Source: Ga0077555 sp050250755
Lineage (GTDB): Bacteria; Pseudomonadota; Alphaproteobacteria; Rhizobiales; Hyphomicrobiaceae
Direction: 5' to 3'
Length of the DNA: 64,000 nucleotides
Assembly: GCA_050250755.1 (NCBI GenBank)
Contig: JBFWOB010000035.1
Coordinates: 1 to 64,000, forward strand
The translations under genes and the position numbers were made by a program. Below are positions 1 through 8,148 of the stretch, one piece after another. Under the pieces are notes generated by a model. That model ran no database searches and was not told the origin of the DNA. It worked only from the letters and a program-made list of their open reading frames with translations. The number at the start of each line of letters is the position of its first letter. Position 1 is the stretch's first letter.

Positions 1-266
1 CCGTGCTCTTTTACGAGCGTGACCATGAGGACGGCGGTTGCTGCCGTTGCGGCGGAAATCATTGCGGGCCGTCCGCCGACGATCGCAGTGATTACGGCGA
101 TCGAGAACGACGCGTAGAGGCCGACTTTCGGGTCCACTCCGGCGATGATGGAGAACGCAATCGCCTCAGGAATGAGCGCGAGCGCTACGACGAGGCCAGC
201 GAGCACGTCGCCGCGAATATTGCCGAACCACTCGGCGCGAAGGTTTGCGAAAAGATTGGAGTTCAA
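1..266 (-). CDS. SulP-family anion transporter, N-terminal part (runs off the window)
   Basis: Only the first 88 residues lie in the window. They contain the SulP entry motif: a short cytoplasmic stretch ending in a hydrophobic helix with GDVLAGLVVALALIPEA, then a second helix ending in GGRPAMISAATAA. SulP proteins carry sulfate, bicarbonate or other anions across the inner membrane. The start is a TTG at 266-264, chosen because GGGAG lies six bases upstream and no in-frame ATG is available. The rest of the gene, with the remaining helices and any STAS domain, is outside the window, so the substrate cannot be judged. Confidence 0.85.
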   Translation of the reverse strand, partial: MNSNLFANLRAEWFGNIRGDVLAGLVVALALIPEAIAFSIIAGVDPKVGLYASFSIAVITAIVGGRPAMISAATAATAVLMVTLVKEH

Positions 267-799
267 GTGTGCGCTCCCGCCTCCGCAGAGCGTTTGGAGC
301 ACGCGCGCGGACTGATTGTTGCAGATTGTAACGAGGGAGAAACCGCCCGATTTGGGCGGCTGCGCTTCAGGGCGGACCGAAAGTGTCGGTGGGCGGAAGA
401 AACATCCGAACGTTCCCCTGATTGCAGCGCAGCAAGTCCCGGGTACCGCGCCCGAACTCTTACGACAAGCCATAAGGTTCCGGTGCGACAACATGCGGGC
501 GATGCCGTGGCAAACTGCGCATCACTTCGAAGCCCTTTTAACCGACCGCTGCGACGAGATCTGCACTCTCTGTCCATCCCACAGGTCTCGGAAGACTTGC
601 GAGGGAAACTAGCCTGACCCAGCAAGTGGAATGTTTTATGAAGTATCAGCTCAGTAGGTCGTTCTGCGCAGGCAACCCGGCAGCCTTGTTCTCATCGGGT
701 GTCCCTCGAATTTCGCATTCCTTTGTTTCGAGCACCCTGACGCACCCGTGAAACTTTTTGCGTTCCCATCCGAATACATTCCAAGGATAACAGGGATGC
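267..799. other. Intergenic region between the SulP gene and the radical SAM operon
   Basis: This 533-base stretch holds no convincing gene; the open frames have no recognisable domain and no good ribosome site. A short hairpin (CCGCCC-GATTT-GGGCGG) lies at 343-359 without a following T run. A sequence resembling the SigF-type promoters found elsewhere in the window, GAAACT-N15-CGAA, lies at 750-774, about 25 bases before the radical SAM start. It departs from the better copies at one base of the -35 box and in spacing. Confidence 0.5.
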
Positions 800-1777
800 A
801 TGCCGATGCTCGATGATTTGCAAATTGCTCGGGAGGTTCAAGGCGCCGTGGGCAGAGCAAAGTTTCATAATCCCGACCTCACGGCTCGGGGCGAGACTCG
901 CGCTCGCGTCGCCTTCGACGGTTACAAGACGCTCTGGTTCAACACCGGCACACTCTGCAATCTGACCTGTCACAACTGCTATATCGAGTCCTCTCCGCGA
1001 AACGATCGCCTTGTCTATTTGTCCCGAGCCGACGTTCGGACATTTCTCGATGAAGCGGACAGCTTCTCGGACAGACCGGCCGAACTTGGATTCACGGGCG
1101 GTGAACCGTTCATGAACCCTGAAATCATGGACATTCTTGAGGACAGCCTTTCGAGAGGCTACCGCGTTCTGGTTCTGACGAACGCCATGCGGCCGATGCA
1201 GCGATTCAAGGCGCGCCTTGCACAGCTCAACCAAAAATTTCCCGGTCTGCTGTCTGTCCGCGTGTCTCTTGATCATTTCGCTCAATCCGGACACGAGGAC
1301 CTACGGGGGGCTCGTTCTTGGAAGCCGACGATCGATGGTCTGACCTGGCTGGCAGCCAATGGCTTCGACATTTCGGTCGCCGGTCGCACCGTGTGGGATA
1401 TGTCCGATGCGGAGATGCGGGCGGGTTACGCGCGGCTTTTTCATGGCTTGCAGCTTAATCTCGACGCGCAGGATGGCTCCAAGCTCGTTCTGTTCCCGGA
1501 AATGCACGAGCAGGAAGACGTGCCGGAGATATCTGAAGGATGCTGGGCGAAGCTCGGAGTAAGCCCTTCTGACCTGATGTGCTCAAATTCCCGCATGGTG
1601 GTCCGTCGCAAGGGTAGCGAGCGCGCTTCCGTGGTCGCCTGTACGCTGCTTCCCTACGAAGATGCATTCGAGTTGGGCACGTCACTTGACGGAGCCCGAG
1701 GCTCTGTCAGCCTCAATCACAGGCATTGTGCGCGCTTCTGTGTTTTGGGTGGCGCTTCGTGCAGTGCCGTGAAGTGA
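800..1777 (+). CDS. Radical SAM protein of an arsenosugar-type cluster
   Basis: A 325-residue radical SAM enzyme. The CNLTCHNC motif (C-x3-C-x2-C) near residue 52 binds the [4Fe-4S] cluster that cleaves S-adenosylmethionine, and GFTGGEPFMNP about 45 residues later is the SAM-contact GGE motif. The C-terminus has further cysteines (HCARFCVLGGASC) that may hold a second cluster. It is first in an operon with an FAD disulfide reductase, a TVP38 protein and two transferases of the TIGR04283 and TIGR04282 families, which NCBI links to arsenosugar biosynthesis. An arsenic or selenium role is therefore inferred. It does not look like classical ArsS (different cluster-motif context), so the exact reaction is unknown. 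AAGGA lies 12 bases before the chosen ATG. Confidence 0.8.
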   Translation: MPMLDDLQIAREVQGAVGRAKFHNPDLTARGETRARVAFDGYKTLWFNTGTLCNLTCHNCYIESSPRNDRLVYLSRADVRTFLDEADSFSDRPAELGFTGGEPFMNPEIMDILEDSLSRGYRVLVLTNAMRPMQRFKARLAQLNQKFPGLLSVRVSLDHFAQSGHEDLRGARSWKPTIDGLTWLAANGFDISVAGRTVWDMSDAEMRAGYARLFHGLQLNLDAQDGSKLVLFPEMHEQEDVPEISEGCWAKLGVSPSDLMCSNSRMVVRRKGSERASVVACTLLPYEDAFELGTSLDGARGSVSLNHRHCARFCVLGGASCSAVK

Positions 1778-1781
1778 GGTC

Positions 1782-3212
1782 ATGATGAAAGAAGAAATTC
1801 AGGCGGACATCTGCGTCATTGGCGCAGGATCCGCGGGCCTATCCGTTGCGGCAGGCGCTGCCCAGATGGGCGCCCGGACTGTTCTCATCGAAGGACACCG
1901 GATGGGCGGCGACTGCCTCAATACAGGTTGTATTCCGTCAAAATCGATCCTTTCGGCTGCGAAAGCTGCGCAGGCTGTCCGCAAAGCGCACGGGTACGGG
2001 ATCAACGCGCAAGAGCCAGTTGCCGACTTTGCCGCCGTCCATCGCTACGTTCATTCCGTGATTGGCGCTATTGCGCCCCATGATTCCGTTGAACGGTTTA
2101 CCGGGCTGGGATGCCGGGTCATCGAAGCCCGCGCCTCATTTGTGGACCCACGGACCGTCGTTGCGGGCGACACCGTCATACGAGCTCGACGGTTCGTCAT
2201 CGCAACAGGCAGTCGTGCCTTCATCCCACCGATTCCGGGCCTCGACAAAGTCCCCTACTTCACCAACGAGTCGATCTTCGACAACACAGTTCTGCCGTCG
2301 CACCTCATCGTGATCGGTGCTGGACCGATCGGGTGTGAGATGGCGCAAGCTCACCGGCGATTGGGGTCCAAGGTCACGATCCTGGACCTTGCGCGCATGC
2401 TTCCCAAAGACGATCCGGAAGCGGTCGAGATCGTGAGGCGGGCCTTTTTTGCGGAAGGGATTGAGACCGCTGAGGCGGTCAAGATTGCGGGTATCGAGAA
2501 AACCACCGGGGGTATCGCCCTCACTCTCAACGAAGGGGGGACCGAGCGTCGGATTGACGGATCGCATCTTTTGGTCGCGACGGGCCGTCAGGCCAACGTG
2601 CAGCATCTTGGGCTCGAAAAGGCCGGTGTGACATACACGCCTAAGGGCGTGCAGGTCGACGCGCGACTGCGCACCACAAATAAGCGGATATTTGCTGCTG
2701 GTGATGTGATTGGCGGCTTCCAGTTTACGCATGCTGCTGGCTATCACGCTGGCATCGTGCTCCGAAATGCTCTGTTCCGCCTGCCGGCGAAGAATGCCCC
2801 CAAGGCGTTGCCATGGGTGACTTATACCGATCCGGAGCTCGCGCATGTCGGATTGACCGAAGCCGAAGCCCGCAAAGCCCACGGCGACGCTGTCCGTATC
2901 CTCAGAGCCGACTTCGCGCAAAATGACCGAGCCCAGGCCGAAGGGCACACCGAGGGTTTTCTGAAAGCGGTGGTCTCGAAGCGGGGGAAGATCCTCGGCG
3001 CCACGATCGTCGGGCCTCAGGCTGGAGAGCTCATTTTGCCGTGGGTGCTTGCGCTCAGCAAAGGTCTCAAGATCGGTGACATGGCCTCCGTCGTCGCTCC
3101 GTATCCGACACTCGGCGAAATCAGCAAACGTGCGGCTGGAAGCTATTTCACTCCAGCCTTGTTTTCCAACCGCACAAAGTGGCTTGTGCGCTTTCTGGGA
3201 GCTTTCGGATGA
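1782..3212 (+). CDS. FAD-dependent disulfide reductase (mercuric reductase / dihydrolipoamide dehydrogenase-like)
   Basis: A 476-residue flavoprotein. Residues 14-19 (GAGSAG) start the FAD Rossmann fold. C45 and C50 in GGDCLNTGCIPSK are the redox-active pair. A second Rossmann motif (VIGAGPIGCE) near residue 178 binds NAD(P)H, and the C-terminal third is the dimerisation domain. The usual catalytic His region reads APYPTLGE, as in MerA-like enzymes found beside TVP38 proteins. There is no N-terminal HMA domain, so true mercury reduction is not supported. It starts four bases after the radical SAM stop (a second ATG follows at 1785) and overlaps the next gene by four bases, so it is co-translated. 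A thiol or metalloid substrate is an inference. Confidence 0.88.
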   Translation: MMKEEIQADICVIGAGSAGLSVAAGAAQMGARTVLIEGHRMGGDCLNTGCIPSKSILSAAKAAQAVRKAHGYGINAQEPVADFAAVHRYVHSVIGAIAPHDSVERFTGLGCRVIEARASFVDPRTVVAGDTVIRARRFVIATGSRAFIPPIPGLDKVPYFTNESIFDNTVLPSHLIVIGAGPIGCEMAQAHRRLGSKVTILDLARMLPKDDPEAVEIVRRAFFAEGIETAEAVKIAGIEKTTGGIALTLNEGGTERRIDGSHLLVATGRQANVQHLGLEKAGVTYTPKGVQVDARLRTTNKRIFAAGDVIGGFQFTHAAGYHAGIVLRNALFRLPAKNAPKALPWVTYTDPELAHVGLTEAEARKAHGDAVRILRADFAQNDRAQAEGHTEGFLKAVVSKRGKILGATIVGPQAGELILPWVLALSKGLKIGDMASVVAPYPTLGEISKRAAGSYFTPALFSNRTKWLVRFLGAFG

Positions 3213-3904
3213 CCTTGCGACGCCTTCTTCCGCTGGCCATCCTCGCGGCCCTCATTGCAGCGGTCTTTGCCCTTGGCCTAGACCGGTACCTTACGCTCGA
3301 CGCGCTGCGGGACAACCGCTCCGCGCTGCTCGACATCGTAAAGAGCAACGCGGTTGCCGCAGGCGCGGCATTCATTGCGACCTACGCTGCCGTCGTTGCG
3401 TTGTCGCTGCCGGGCGCAACAATTATGACCCTTGCGGGAGGGTTTCTGTTCGGTGTGCCACTGGGCGCATCCTTGACCGTGGTTGGCGCCACAGTCGGAG
3501 CAACCGCGTTGTTCCTCATCGCCCGTTCCGCATTCGGAGATATTCTTCGCCAAAAAGCCGGTCCCTTCCTTGGCCGAATGTCCGAAGGGTTCGGAGAGAA
3601 TGCCTTCAACTATCTGCTGTTCCTGCGTCTGGTCCCTGCCTTCCCCTTCTGGGCCGTCAATCTGGCTCCCGCACTGCTCGGTATGCGTCTGGTTCCTTTC
3701 ATTGTAGCGACCGGATTGGGTATCATTCCCGGAACGGTCGTCTTCACTGCATTCGGCGCCGGCCTTGGCGAGATCTTCGATGCCGGCGGCGAGGTCTCGC
3801 TCAAGAATGTGCTCAGCCCGCCTTTGCTTGCCGGCCTGGTCGGACTTGGGTTTCTTGCTCTACTTCCGATCGCAGTCCGACGCTGGAGAACCAAGTCGCA
3901 TTGA
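3209..3904 (+). CDS. TVP38/TMEM64 (DedA-like) membrane protein
   Basis: A 231-residue inner-membrane protein with about six hydrophobic segments. The central RLVPAFPFWAVNLAPALLG stretch is the conserved core of the TVP38/TMEM64 (VTT) family, related to DedA proteins. These proteins are linked to lipid scrambling or to small-molecule export and are common partners of MerA-like reductases. The ATG overlaps the stop of the reductase (ATGA). The downstream glycosyltransferase starts inside its stop codon. No substrate can be read from the sequence. Confidence 0.88.
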   Translation: MTLRRLLPLAILAALIAAVFALGLDRYLTLDALRDNRSALLDIVKSNAVAAGAAFIATYAAVVALSLPGATIMTLAGGFLFGVPLGASLTVVGATVGATALFLIARSAFGDILRQKAGPFLGRMSEGFGENAFNYLLFLRLVPAFPFWAVNLAPALLGMRLVPFIVATGLGIIPGTVVFTAFGAGLGEIFDAGGEVSLKNVLSPPLLAGLVGLGFLALLPIAVRRWRTKSH

Positions 3905-4566
3905 ACCTCACGGTGGTCATACCGGCCCTTGATGCCGCCGCCACGATTGGTGAAACACTCGAGACGATATGCGGCTTGGCCGATGTCATCGTGGTTGACG
4001 GCGGATCTCGCGATGGAACCAAGGATATCGCCGTGCGGCATGGCGCCCGAGTCATCGGCTCCAAGCGGGGCCGCGGTTGTCAGCTTGCCGCTGGTGCGGC
4101 GGCCGCAGCCGGCGAATGGTTGCTATTTCTCCACGCGGATACACGTCTTGAAGCGGGCTGGGGCGCTGTTGTCGCAGACTTCATGGAAAATCCGCGCAAT
4201 AAGACGTGCGCTGCCACGTTTCGCTTCAAGCTTGATGACAATTGTTGGCAGGCCCGCTCATTGCAGCGTCTTGTCGGTTGGCGAGCGCGAGTGCTCGGTC
4301 TGCCGTATGGAGATCAGGGTCTGCTGATCCATCGCGACTTTTACGCGACAATCGGAGGCTATCCGGACTGGCCACTCATGGAAGATGTCGAGTTGGTACG
4401 CAAAATTGGACGCAACAGGCTGATTACGCTGCCTGCTTCTGCGGTGACGTCGGCCGCGAGATGGAGAAAGGAGGGATGGTTCACGCGCAGCTTGCGCAAT
4501 GGCTTGTGCCTCTCTCTCTTCTACATCGGCGTCTCGCCCCGGCTGATCGCACGGATTTACGGCTGA
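3901..4566 (+). CDS. TIGR04283-type glycosyltransferase (arsenosugar-associated)
   Basis: A 221-residue family 2 glycosyltransferase. Motifs are VVIPALDAAATI at the N-terminus, VVDGGSRDGT (nucleotide-sugar binding), the family-typical KRGRGCQLAAGAA, the metal-binding HADTRL, and PYGDQGLLI with MEDVEL in the acceptor half. TIGR04283 proteins are short GT2 enzymes found with rSAM/selenodomain or arsenosugar genes. The start is a TTG at 3901 overlapping the upstream stop (TTGA). No earlier start gives a sensible GT2 N-terminus. Together with the next gene it forms the usual transferase 1/transferase 2 pair; its sugar donor and acceptor are unknown. Confidence 0.85.
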   Translation: MNLTVVIPALDAAATIGETLETICGLADVIVVDGGSRDGTKDIAVRHGARVIGSKRGRGCQLAAGAAAAAGEWLLFLHADTRLEAGWGAVVADFMENPRNKTCAATFRFKLDDNCWQARSLQRLVGWRARVLGLPYGDQGLLIHRDFYATIGGYPDWPLMEDVELVRKIGRNRLITLPASAVTSAARWRKEGWFTRSLRNGLCLSLFYIGVSPRLIARIYG

Positions 4567-4571
4567 GCACC

Positions 4572-5177
4572 ATGCAACGCTGCCATCTCGTCATTTTCAC
4601 GCGCCAGCCTCGCATGGGGATGGGAAAGCGGCGTCTTGCAGCCGATGTGGGTTCCGTCGAGGCGCTTCGCTTCCAGCGTGTCAGCCTTGCAAACACGCTG
4701 CGACGGGTTGCTGCAGGCAAGCGCTGGAGTACTTGGCTCGCGGTGACTCCCGATCGATCCGGCCCCTGGCCGTCTACGTGCCGGATCACCCCGCAGGGCC
4801 AGGGAGATCTTGGACAACGGCTCAGTCGCCTGATTGATCGCCTTCCCAATGGACCTGTTCTCATCGTCGGCAGCGATGCGCCAAACATCACGCGCGCCCT
4901 GATAGCGCGTGCATTTCATCTCCTGCACGGCCACGATGCAGTTCTTGGTCCGGCGATGGACGGAGGATACTGGGCCATTGGGCTGCGTAGACGCCCCAGA
5001 AAAATAGCCCCGTTTCAGTCCGTGCGTTGGTCTACGTCACATGCGTTGGCCGACACACTCAGAAACCTGGACGGCTACTCGGTCGCAACGCTTCCGCGCC
5101 TCGAAGACGTCGATGACGCTTCATCCCTTGCGCGGTGCCCTCACTGGAGCATTCTCCATGGCCCTCATTTCGCCTAA
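4572..5177 (+). CDS. TIGR04282-type transferase (arsenosugar-associated)
   Basis: A 201-residue nucleotidyltransferase/glycosyltransferase-fold protein. Evidence is LVIFTRQPRMGMGKRRLA at the N-terminus (the phosphate-binding Lys-rich turn), the GSDAPNI motif in the middle and the LGPAMDGGYWAIGL signature, all typical of TIGR04282. It follows TIGR04283 by five bases. The pair is a hallmark of rSAM-associated clusters. The 3' end overlaps the next gene's start by 20 bases, consistent with one operon. The reaction is inferred only: activation or transfer of a sugar onto a modified metalloid or selenium compound. Confidence 0.82.
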   Translation: MQRCHLVIFTRQPRMGMGKRRLAADVGSVEALRFQRVSLANTLRRVAAGKRWSTWLAVTPDRSGPWPSTCRITPQGQGDLGQRLSRLIDRLPNGPVLIVGSDAPNITRALIARAFHLLHGHDAVLGPAMDGGYWAIGLRRRPRKIAPFQSVRWSTSHALADTLRNLDGYSVATLPRLEDVDDASSLARCPHWSILHGPHFA

Positions 5178-5715
5178 GCCTGTCTCCGCCTACCCATGGT
5201 GGATCAGGGTCTTCTTCTGGAAGCAGAAGCGGACCTATGGCCGTGTCCTCGATCCCGGCCTGCTTTGGGCCCGATCTCCTAAGGTGTTTGCGGCCGTGGC
5301 ACTTCTGTACGGAGCGCTCAACCGCACTTCTTCGCCACTTTCTCCCGCCCTGCGGTCACTGGTCACAGTCCGCGTCTCTCAGATCAATCATTGCGCTTTC
5401 TGCGTCGATATCAACTCGGCAACCCTCGTGCAGCGGGGTGTCGCGGTGGAGAAGATAGAGCAACTCGGTCAATGGCAGAACAGCTCGCTCTTCAGCGCCG
5501 ACGAACAGTTGGCGCTGGCTTATGCCGAGGCCATAACCATTCCGTCGCCTGGCGTCACCGACGATTTGCGGGAAAGGCTCAAGGCAAGGTGGGACGAGGA
5601 CACGATCGTAGAGTTGACCGGGTTGATCGCATTTCAGAACCTTTCATCAAAGTTCAATGCAGCGCTGGACGTGCCGTCTCAGGGGTTTTGCACGCTGCCG
5701 CGTATCGCGACTTGA
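5158..5715 (+). CDS. Carboxymuconolactone decarboxylase / AhpD-like protein
   Basis: A 185-residue protein of the AhpD/CMD fold. The HCAFCVDINSA stretch carries the CxxC pair plus downstream residues that act in alkylhydroperoxidase-type redox relays. The ATG at 5158 lies inside the end of the preceding transferase gene, giving the last cistron of the rSAM operon. AhpD-like proteins reduce peroxides or serve as thiol-redox partners. Here it may reduce an organo-arsenical or protect the oxygen-sensitive radical SAM enzyme, which is inference. A second AhpD-like gene occurs at 20137-20712 in an unrelated TetR-controlled operon. Confidence 0.82.
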   Translation: MALISPKPVSAYPWWIRVFFWKQKRTYGRVLDPGLLWARSPKVFAAVALLYGALNRTSSPLSPALRSLVTVRVSQINHCAFCVDINSATLVQRGVAVEKIEQLGQWQNSSLFSADEQLALAYAEAITIPSPGVTDDLRERLKARWDEDTIVELTGLIAFQNLSSKFNAALDVPSQGFCTLPRIAT

Positions 5716-5740
5716 ACTGAGTGACGCCGAGGGCATGTCT

Positions 5741-5965
5741 CTAAGGACCGCTGTCCCACTTTGCTTGCACAGGCGGGCAGGGGATGGAGCCGTAGCTGCA
5801 GAAGACGCAGCAATCTCCTGGCTTGGGCCTCATCTCGAAGCCGCATCGGGCGCAATGATAGAGATACAGACACGCGTCGAGCGGCATGGTTTCTGTCGTT
5901 GACCAATAACATCGCGGACAGGTGATGACGGATTCTAGGACTATCTCTTGTTCAGAACGATTCAC
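5741..5965 (-). CDS. GDCCVxC-type small Cys-rich protein
   Basis: A 74-residue protein with nine cysteines. An N-terminal CPRC and a HCARC pair look like a zinc-ribbon, followed by GDCCVFCSYGSIPCPP, the signature of the GDCCVxC (sometimes seleno-) proteins annotated in many proteobacteria. Its function is not established; metal or metalloid binding is the usual guess. It reads away from the next gene block and converges on the rSAM operon. A near-perfect SigF-type promoter on the minus strand (6080-6105) lies about 115 bases upstream, placing it in the same stress regulon as the neighbouring secreted proteins. Confidence 0.8.
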   Translation of the reverse strand: MNRSEQEIVLESVITCPRCYWSTTETMPLDACLYLYHCARCGFEMRPKPGDCCVFCSYGSIPCPPVQAKWDSGP

Positions 5966-6079
5966 TGTCTCACCTCAAAAGTCGAGCTAAGGCCTCGTTG
6001 CTCGTCCCTGCGGTGCCTGGGGTTCACCGATTTCACGGGCCTCTTCCGCATCGTTTGTCGATGCGTCGGTGGGAGGACC

Positions 6080-6105
6080 TTCGTTGAGGATGGCCAACAG
6101 GTTAC
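6080..6105 (-). promoter_or_regulatory. SigF-type ECF promoter for the GDCCVxC gene
   Basis: Read on the minus strand this is GTAACC-N16-CGAA, matching what I recall of the Caulobacter SigF consensus. It faces the GDCCVxC gene. An outward-facing copy for the next gene lies 55 bases away. The spacing is identical in five copies across the window, which makes chance unlikely. Confidence 0.75.
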
Positions 6106-6159
6106 AACCATCCCCAAGTCTCAGGGCCTCAAGTGCCAATAATCCTGAGAACGCAGGCT

Positions 6160-6185
6160 GTAACTTCCGGGCGCTCCCTTCCGAA
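6160..6185 (+). promoter_or_regulatory. SigF-type ECF promoter for the 6224 gene
   Basis: GTAACT-N16-CGAA on the plus strand, about 40 bases before the GTG start at 6224. The sixth base (T instead of C) is shared with the copy upstream of the YiiX-like gene. Confidence 0.72.
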
Positions 6186-6223
6186 GAAGCTTTGAGGAAT
6201 AGCAGAGCCGCAGGGAGGCGATT

Positions 6224-7000
6224 GTGCAGACCATTCCCAAGCTTCGTGTCGGACACACCACCAGTCTTGCCAATCTTTCCACCTATCGGCTCGAGGATAT
6301 GGCTGCGGCAACAGATGAGGTGCTCGAGGCGCTGCGCGTGCTTGGCAGGGCCGGCACGAATCCGGTTGCACAGGTTCTGAAATGTCAGGGCGACTTCCTG
6401 GAACTCGATCATTACCCCAAAGGCGACGTCTACGACGAGGAGGCCGGCTCCCAGTATTACTATCATGCGCACCGCGCCGAGACGGGAGAGCACGGGCACT
6501 TTCATGTCTTCCTGCGTGCTGGCGGTATGCCGCCCGGCGTTGAACCGATGCCCTATGCGGGTACCGAACAGCGGCCGCTCGGCGCCGACGCAATCGCCCA
6601 CCTTATAGCGGTTTCAATGGATCGGGCCGGCTTGCCCGTTGGCTTTTTCACTACGAACCGCTGGGTGACCGGTGAGACGTTCTACGGAGCAAGCGATGTC
6701 ATTTCGATGCTGGATCGCTTCGAAATTGACCACGCCTACCCCTGCTTGGCGACCAATCGCTGGATTACGGCACTGCTTAGGCTCTTCAGGCCGCAGATCG
6801 AAGTGCTGCTGTGGCAGCGCGATGCCGAGATATTCAGGCGACAGCGCATGAGCCCCGACGTCGATGTTTTTGAAGACCGATCGCTCGAAATCCTATCCGA
6901 GCTCAAGATCGACATCGATGAGCAGGCATCGCACGTCGATGCAGCGCTCGCCAAGCGGATTGCCGACCGCATCTCTCTGCCATTCCGCCGCGCTTCCTGA
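6224..7000 (+). CDS. Conserved protein of unknown function (possibly DUF6969)
   Basis: A 258-residue soluble protein. I recognise no enzyme family with certainty; it resembles proteins annotated DUF6969. The middle contains a dense aromatic/His region, YYYHAHR followed by HGHFHVF, which could bind a metal. There is no signal peptide. The start is GTG at 6224, with GGAGG five bases upstream. It sits directly downstream of a SigF-type promoter and 95 bases before the haem/CxPC protein gene with no terminator between them, so the two may be co-transcribed. Confidence 0.65.
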   Translation: MQTIPKLRVGHTTSLANLSTYRLEDMAAATDEVLEALRVLGRAGTNPVAQVLKCQGDFLELDHYPKGDVYDEEAGSQYYYHAHRAETGEHGHFHVFLRAGGMPPGVEPMPYAGTEQRPLGADAIAHLIAVSMDRAGLPVGFFTTNRWVTGETFYGASDVISMLDRFEIDHAYPCLATNRWITALLRLFRPQIEVLLWQRDAEIFRRQRMSPDVDVFEDRSLEILSELKIDIDEQASHVDAALAKRIADRISLPFRRAS

Positions 7001-7095
7001 AATGCCGAACGACTGTTCACCGCAAAGCTCCAACGAGCGCGCCCACGGCTGCGAGCTTGTCAGGAGCCTCTCATAATCGATGAAGGAGATTTCCG

Positions 7096-7680
7096 ATGCG
7101 AAAATTGGCAAGAAGCCTCTTAGGCGCCGTCGCCGTGCCGCTGACCGTTGCTGCGACGCATCTGCCCCCTCTCATGGCGGCATGTGGTCCATGCAGGCCA
7201 CGAGCCGGCAGGCCCTGCAATCCTTGTTCCGCCAAGTCGCGCAAGGGTGCGTGCGCGCCCTGTCAGCCGTGCGCGGCAAAGAACCCGTGCGGTCCCTGCG
7301 GTGCTGGAGATCTCCCCGTACCCAAGCCGTCTGAGGTTCTACGACCTGCCGGAACTCATCCATTCAAGGCGGAGCGCTCGGAACTGGTGATGCTGGGACA
7401 GTCACTTTATGCCGACCCGACACTCAGCACCAACGACATGGCATGCGCGAGTTGTCACTCGGATGGTGCCGGATTCAACGACACGTTCAAGCAGCCCTAT
7501 CCTCACCAGGTGCAAATGGCCAAGGACGTTTCTGGCATCGAGGCGATTGATGCCGAAGCAATGGTTCAGTTCTGTCTGGTTCGCCCGATGATGAGCAAGC
7601 CCCTGCCGTGGGACTCGAAAGAACTCGCCGCGCTTACGGCCTACGTCGAAGAGGTCCAGCAGGACTTTGCGAAACGCTAG
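7096..7680 (+). CDS. Secreted CxPC-repeat protein with a haem-c motif
   Basis: A 194-residue exported protein. Residues 1-28 form a signal peptide ending before ACGPC. Residues 29-70 are a Cys-Pro-rich segment with CGPC, CNPC, CAPC, CQPC and CGPC motifs. The remaining 120 residues carry MACASCHSDG, a single CxxCH haem-c site, with downstream Met residues (RPMMSKPLPW) as possible distal ligands, as in small cytochrome c domains. The signal peptide and first CGPC are nearly identical in design to those of the next gene, so the two are paralogous at the N-terminus. A good ribosome site (AAGGAG) precedes the ATG. A periplasmic metal-binding or electron-transfer role is inferred. Confidence 0.75.
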   Translation: MRKLARSLLGAVAVPLTVAATHLPPLMAACGPCRPRAGRPCNPCSAKSRKGACAPCQPCAAKNPCGPCGAGDLPVPKPSEVLRPAGTHPFKAERSELVMLGQSLYADPTLSTNDMACASCHSDGAGFNDTFKQPYPHQVQMAKDVSGIEAIDAEAMVQFCLVRPMMSKPLPWDSKELAALTAYVEEVQQDFAKR

Positions 7681-7702
7681 TTCAGATTCGACATTCCGGC
7701 CT

Positions 7703-7727
7703 GTAACCAAACGCATCCATGGCCGAA
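7703..7727 (+). promoter_or_regulatory. SigF-type ECF promoter for the Cys-rich peptide gene
   Basis: GTAACC-N15-CGAA, one base shorter in the spacer than the other copies, about 43 bases upstream of the ATG at 7770. It gives this gene its own start site despite lying just after the haem/CxPC gene. Confidence 0.65.
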
Positions 7728-7769
7728 GAGACTAAGCATCGTCCCACTTCATAACCGGAGACATTCGTT

Positions 7770-8012
7770 ATGCGCAAACTCACCAAATCATTGCTCGGCG
7801 CCTCAGTTGCCCTTCCGCTGGCTTTGGCTGCCGCCGTTCCGGCAGCACGCGCGGCATGTGGACCATGCGCGGCCAAAACTCAAAACCCCTGCGGCGCGGC
7901 AAAGAAGGCTGCCTGCAATCCATGCGCGGCCAAGAAACCGGAAGGCGCATGTCATCCGTGTGCGGCTAAAAAGGCCGCAGCTCCCTGCAATCCCTGCGCG
8001 GCCCATAAATAG
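7770..8012 (+). CDS. Small secreted CxPC-repeat protein
   Basis: An 80-residue protein: a signal peptide of about 28 residues, then a mature chain of about 52 residues made almost entirely of Ala/Lys linkers and Cys motifs (CGPC, NPCG, CNPC, CHPC, CNPC), nine cysteines in total. The composition suggests periplasmic binding of a soft metal or metalloid ion, or a peptide modified on cysteine. It shares the MRKL-SLLGA signal-peptide pattern with the preceding haem protein. The ribosome site is CGGAGA. Its own SigF-type promoter lies upstream. I know of no characterised homologue. Confidence 0.7.
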   Translation: MRKLTKSLLGASVALPLALAAAVPAARAACGPCAAKTQNPCGAAKKAACNPCAAKKPEGACHPCAAKKAAAPCNPCAAHK

Positions 8013-8148
8013 CGCAAGTTTCGCGAGCGATGAGAGGAATGCAGGGCCGTACCGCATGATCGCCCCATCGGCCTGCGTCCGCTGAAGACCGCCAGCCCCG
8101 CGAGGTCCATTCGCCGCGAAGTCCCGCGCCCCATCCGGCGTGCGACTA

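Noticed and set aside
3..625. Open frames of 98-204 residues on both strands near the window start
   Set aside because: They are Arg/Ser-rich shadows of the SulP gene or of non-coding sequence, with no domain and no ribosome site.
692..1294. A 200-residue minus-strand frame opposite the radical SAM gene
   Set aside because: It lies inside a clear radical SAM coding sequence and has no recognisable domain.
800..1777. Calling the first radical SAM protein ArsS
   Set aside because: The cluster motif context (CNLTCHNCY) and the C-terminus differ from what I recall of ArsS, so only the cluster association is claimed.
2136..2948. A 270-residue minus-strand frame inside the FAD reductase gene
   Set aside because: Antisense to a well-conserved flavoprotein; a codon-bias artefact of GC-rich DNA.
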